8,572 bases of DNA from Sulfurivirga sp964427185 (GTDB taxonomy: Bacteria; Pseudomonadota; Gammaproteobacteria; Thiomicrospirales; Thiomicrospiraceae). The stretch spans positions 1 to 8,572 of the forward strand of contig CAYRSN010000044.1 of NCBI GenBank assembly GCA_964427185.1. Reading direction: 5' to 3'. Under the pieces are notes generated by a model. That model did no database searches and had not been told where the DNA came from. It saw nothing but the letters and a program-made list of their open reading frames with translations. Below, in pieces: positions 7,519 to 8,572 of this stretch; positions within the stretch are counted from its first letter, which is position 1; every line of letters begins with the position of its first letter. A program made the position numbers and the translations under genes.

Positions 7519-8427
7519 GTGGCCACAGCACCCTCCCAAACAGAGCAGCCTTCCTCAGTGCCTGATCCAGCTTCAGACAACACACCTCAAGACCTGTTTG
7601 ATGATGGCCTGCCCGCAGCAGATGAGCTGTTAGCACGTCTCAACGCCATTGATCTAAAGCAACTGGATATCGAAGAAGTTTCTGCACAAATGCTCGGCCC
7701 TTGGAAATGGGCCAGAGTACTGGTCATGCCTGTGGGAGCGCTGTTGCTTTTTTTATTTACCTGGCTGCTTTCGGCCCTGAGCGGCTATCTCATACCCAGT
7801 TTTATTTTAGTAGTCGTACTGCTTATTTTTTTAGGTCGTTTATTAGACCGATATGAGCACGCTCTCAAACTACAAGCCAGGCAAGCCATAGAGCAGCGGA
7901 TCGCAGAGATAGAAGGAGAAAGTGGCTTATTGATTTACTTCAGGGATTTTCTGCCAAAAAAATACAAACCGCTTCTTAAAGCCCTGGAACAAGGCTTTTA
8001 TGGCTACATACCCCAATATATCGAAGCCGTAAAGCTTTTACACGCTCAACTCGACCCCATCAAATTCCAAACCTGGTGGCTAATCAAACGAGAACAGCTG
8101 GCAACCATCGGAAAACCCACAAAATACTACACCTCTCGCGCCGAACGCCTACTGCTTCTTTCTGATGATGACCTGGCTAAACTTCTGGAAGCCGTTAAGG
8201 AGAAAGATATTCTCAACATGCTGTTACTGACGCATAATGAACAACTGGCACGACGTGTGTTAAATCTTCTGAGCCTCATGATTGCCCAAAATATCAAAAC
8301 GGCTTTGCTACAGGTAGAAAAGCTCAACACCGAGCAAGCTAAAGTCAGCACCTTGCGTATTCTTGAAACAGGTAAAAAACTTGCCCGATCAGGCGAGCTC
8401 TCCGTGGAGCCAGATTTTTTTGACTAG
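7519..8427 (+). CDS. Membrane-anchored protein with a FliG C-terminal-like domain
   Basis: I do not recognise a named family for the whole 302-residue protein. Residues 1-60 are acidic and have no signal peptide. Two hydrophobic helices at about 65-86 and 90-108 are joined by a very short turn and flanked by K63/R66 and R107/R111, suggesting a hairpin in the inner membrane with both ends in the cytoplasm. A charged helix follows at about 109-135, then a soluble region to about 205. Residues 210-296 resemble the C-terminal domain of FliG. LLLLSDDDLAKLLEAV matches its DDRSIQRLLQEV region, and 240-296 aligns without gaps to E. coli FliG 267-323 as I recall it, ending KKLARSGELSV against RRLAETGEMVI. 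The charged FliG residues that contact the stator are not kept. No flagellar gene is nearby. Tight spacing after apaH implies co-transcription with the lptD operon. The coding call is firm, the FliG relation is a pattern match, and the function is unknown. Confidence 0.85.
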   Translation: MATAPSQTEQPSSVPDPASDNTPQDLFDDGLPAADELLARLNAIDLKQLDIEEVSAQMLGPWKWARVLVMPVGALLLFLFTWLLSALSGYLIPSFILVVVLLIFLGRLLDRYEHALKLQARQAIEQRIAEIEGESGLLIYFRDFLPKKYKPLLKALEQGFYGYIPQYIEAVKLLHAQLDPIKFQTWWLIKREQLATIGKPTKYYTSRAERLLLLSDDDLAKLLEAVKEKDILNMLLLTHNEQLARRVLNLLSLMIAQNIKTALLQVEKLNTEQAKVSTLRILETGKKLARSGELSVEPDFFD

Positions 8428-8450
8428 CCCATTGCAGTATAATGTGCGCC
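8415..8450 (+). promoter_or_regulatory. Promoter of the tRNA-Arg gene
   Basis: A perfect -10 hexamer TATAAT lies at 8438-8443, 19 bases before the tRNA. It is followed by a GC-rich discriminator (GTGCGCC), as seen in stringently controlled stable-RNA promoters. TTGACT at 8420-8425 looks like a -35 but is only 12 bases away. At the normal 17-base spacing there is only a T-run (8415-8420). The -35 side overlaps the last codons of the upstream gene. Confidence 0.6.
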
Positions 8451-8461
8451 GTTTTTCACTT

Positions 8462-8537
8462 GCGCCCATAGTTTAACGGGATAAAACAGGGGCCTCCTAA
8501 GCCCCGGCTCCAGGTTCGAGTCCTGGTGGGCGCGCCA
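8462..8537 (+). tRNA. tRNA-Arg (anticodon CCT)
   Basis: The 76 bases fold into a complete cloverleaf. The acceptor GCGCCCA pairs with TGGGCGC. The D-stem is GTTT/AAAC with GGG in its loop. The anticodon stem GGGGC/GCCCC closes the loop CTCCTAA, giving anticodon CCT, which reads AGG. A 4-base variable region precedes the T-arm CCAGG-TTCGAGT-CCTGG. Discriminator G and an encoded CCA end the gene at 8537. AGG is a rare arginine codon in many gammaproteobacteria. Only 35 bases of flank remain beyond the gene, in which I see no terminator or attachment repeat. Confidence 0.96.
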
Positions 8538-8572
8538 TCTATTGTGGTGTGGCTCATCACTTTCTCCTCAGA

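Noticed and set aside
8397..8421. Small hairpin GCTC/GAGC followed by a run of seven T as an intrinsic terminator
   Set aside because: The stem is only 4 bp, four bases separate it from the T-run, and it lies inside the coding region of the last gene, so it is unlikely to terminate transcription.
8420..8443. TTGACT and TATAAT as a standard -35/-10 pair for the tRNA
   Set aside because: The spacer is only 12 bases, too short for normal sigma-70 recognition. I keep the -10 but not this -35.

Overview
The window is chromosomal DNA from a gammaproteobacterium. It carries the block lptD-surA-pdxA-rsmA-apaH on the plus strand and, divergently, the amgK-murU pair on the minus strand. Pseudomonads and relatives have this divergent layout; Escherichia coli shares the surA-pdxA-ksgA-apaH core but lacks amgK and murU. 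I cannot name a genus. Base composition and codon use look even across the window, and I see no insertion sequence, prophage, CRISPR array or other mobile DNA. It reads as core chromosome with a few lineage-specific changes.

Left part (about 6-1671, minus strand): amgK (MurNAc/GlcNAc anomeric kinase) and murU (MurNAc-1-phosphate uridylyltransferase) overlap by 8 bases. Together they form the peptidoglycan-recycling shortcut from MurNAc to UDP-MurNAc. A 93-base divergent region (1672-1764) holds a strong extended -10 promoter for lptD. A second, weaker -10-like hexamer faces amgK and overlaps it.

Middle and right part (1765-8427, plus strand): six tightly packed genes, with gaps of 8 and 3 bases, two 4-base ATGA overlaps and a final gap of 3 bases. 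No terminator is visible between them, so they probably form one operon. lptD inserts LPS into the outer membrane, and surA is the periplasmic chaperone that delivers LptD and other barrels. pdxA acts in vitamin B6 synthesis, rsmA methylates 16S rRNA, and apaH hydrolyses Ap4A. The last gene encodes a 302-residue protein that I do not recognise as a named family. It has a two-helix membrane hairpin followed by a C-terminal domain that resembles the C-terminal domain of the flagellar switch protein FliG.

The right edge holds a complete tRNA-Arg (anticodon CCT) with encoded CCA. It has its own consensus -10 just after the last stop codon.

Three departures from the textbook locus stand out. The FliG-like membrane protein lacks the charged residues FliG uses to contact the stator. 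SurA has only one parvulin domain, of the P1 type. The apaG gene that normally sits between rsmA and apaH is absent. Comparisons to E. coli proteins were made from memory and not by database search.
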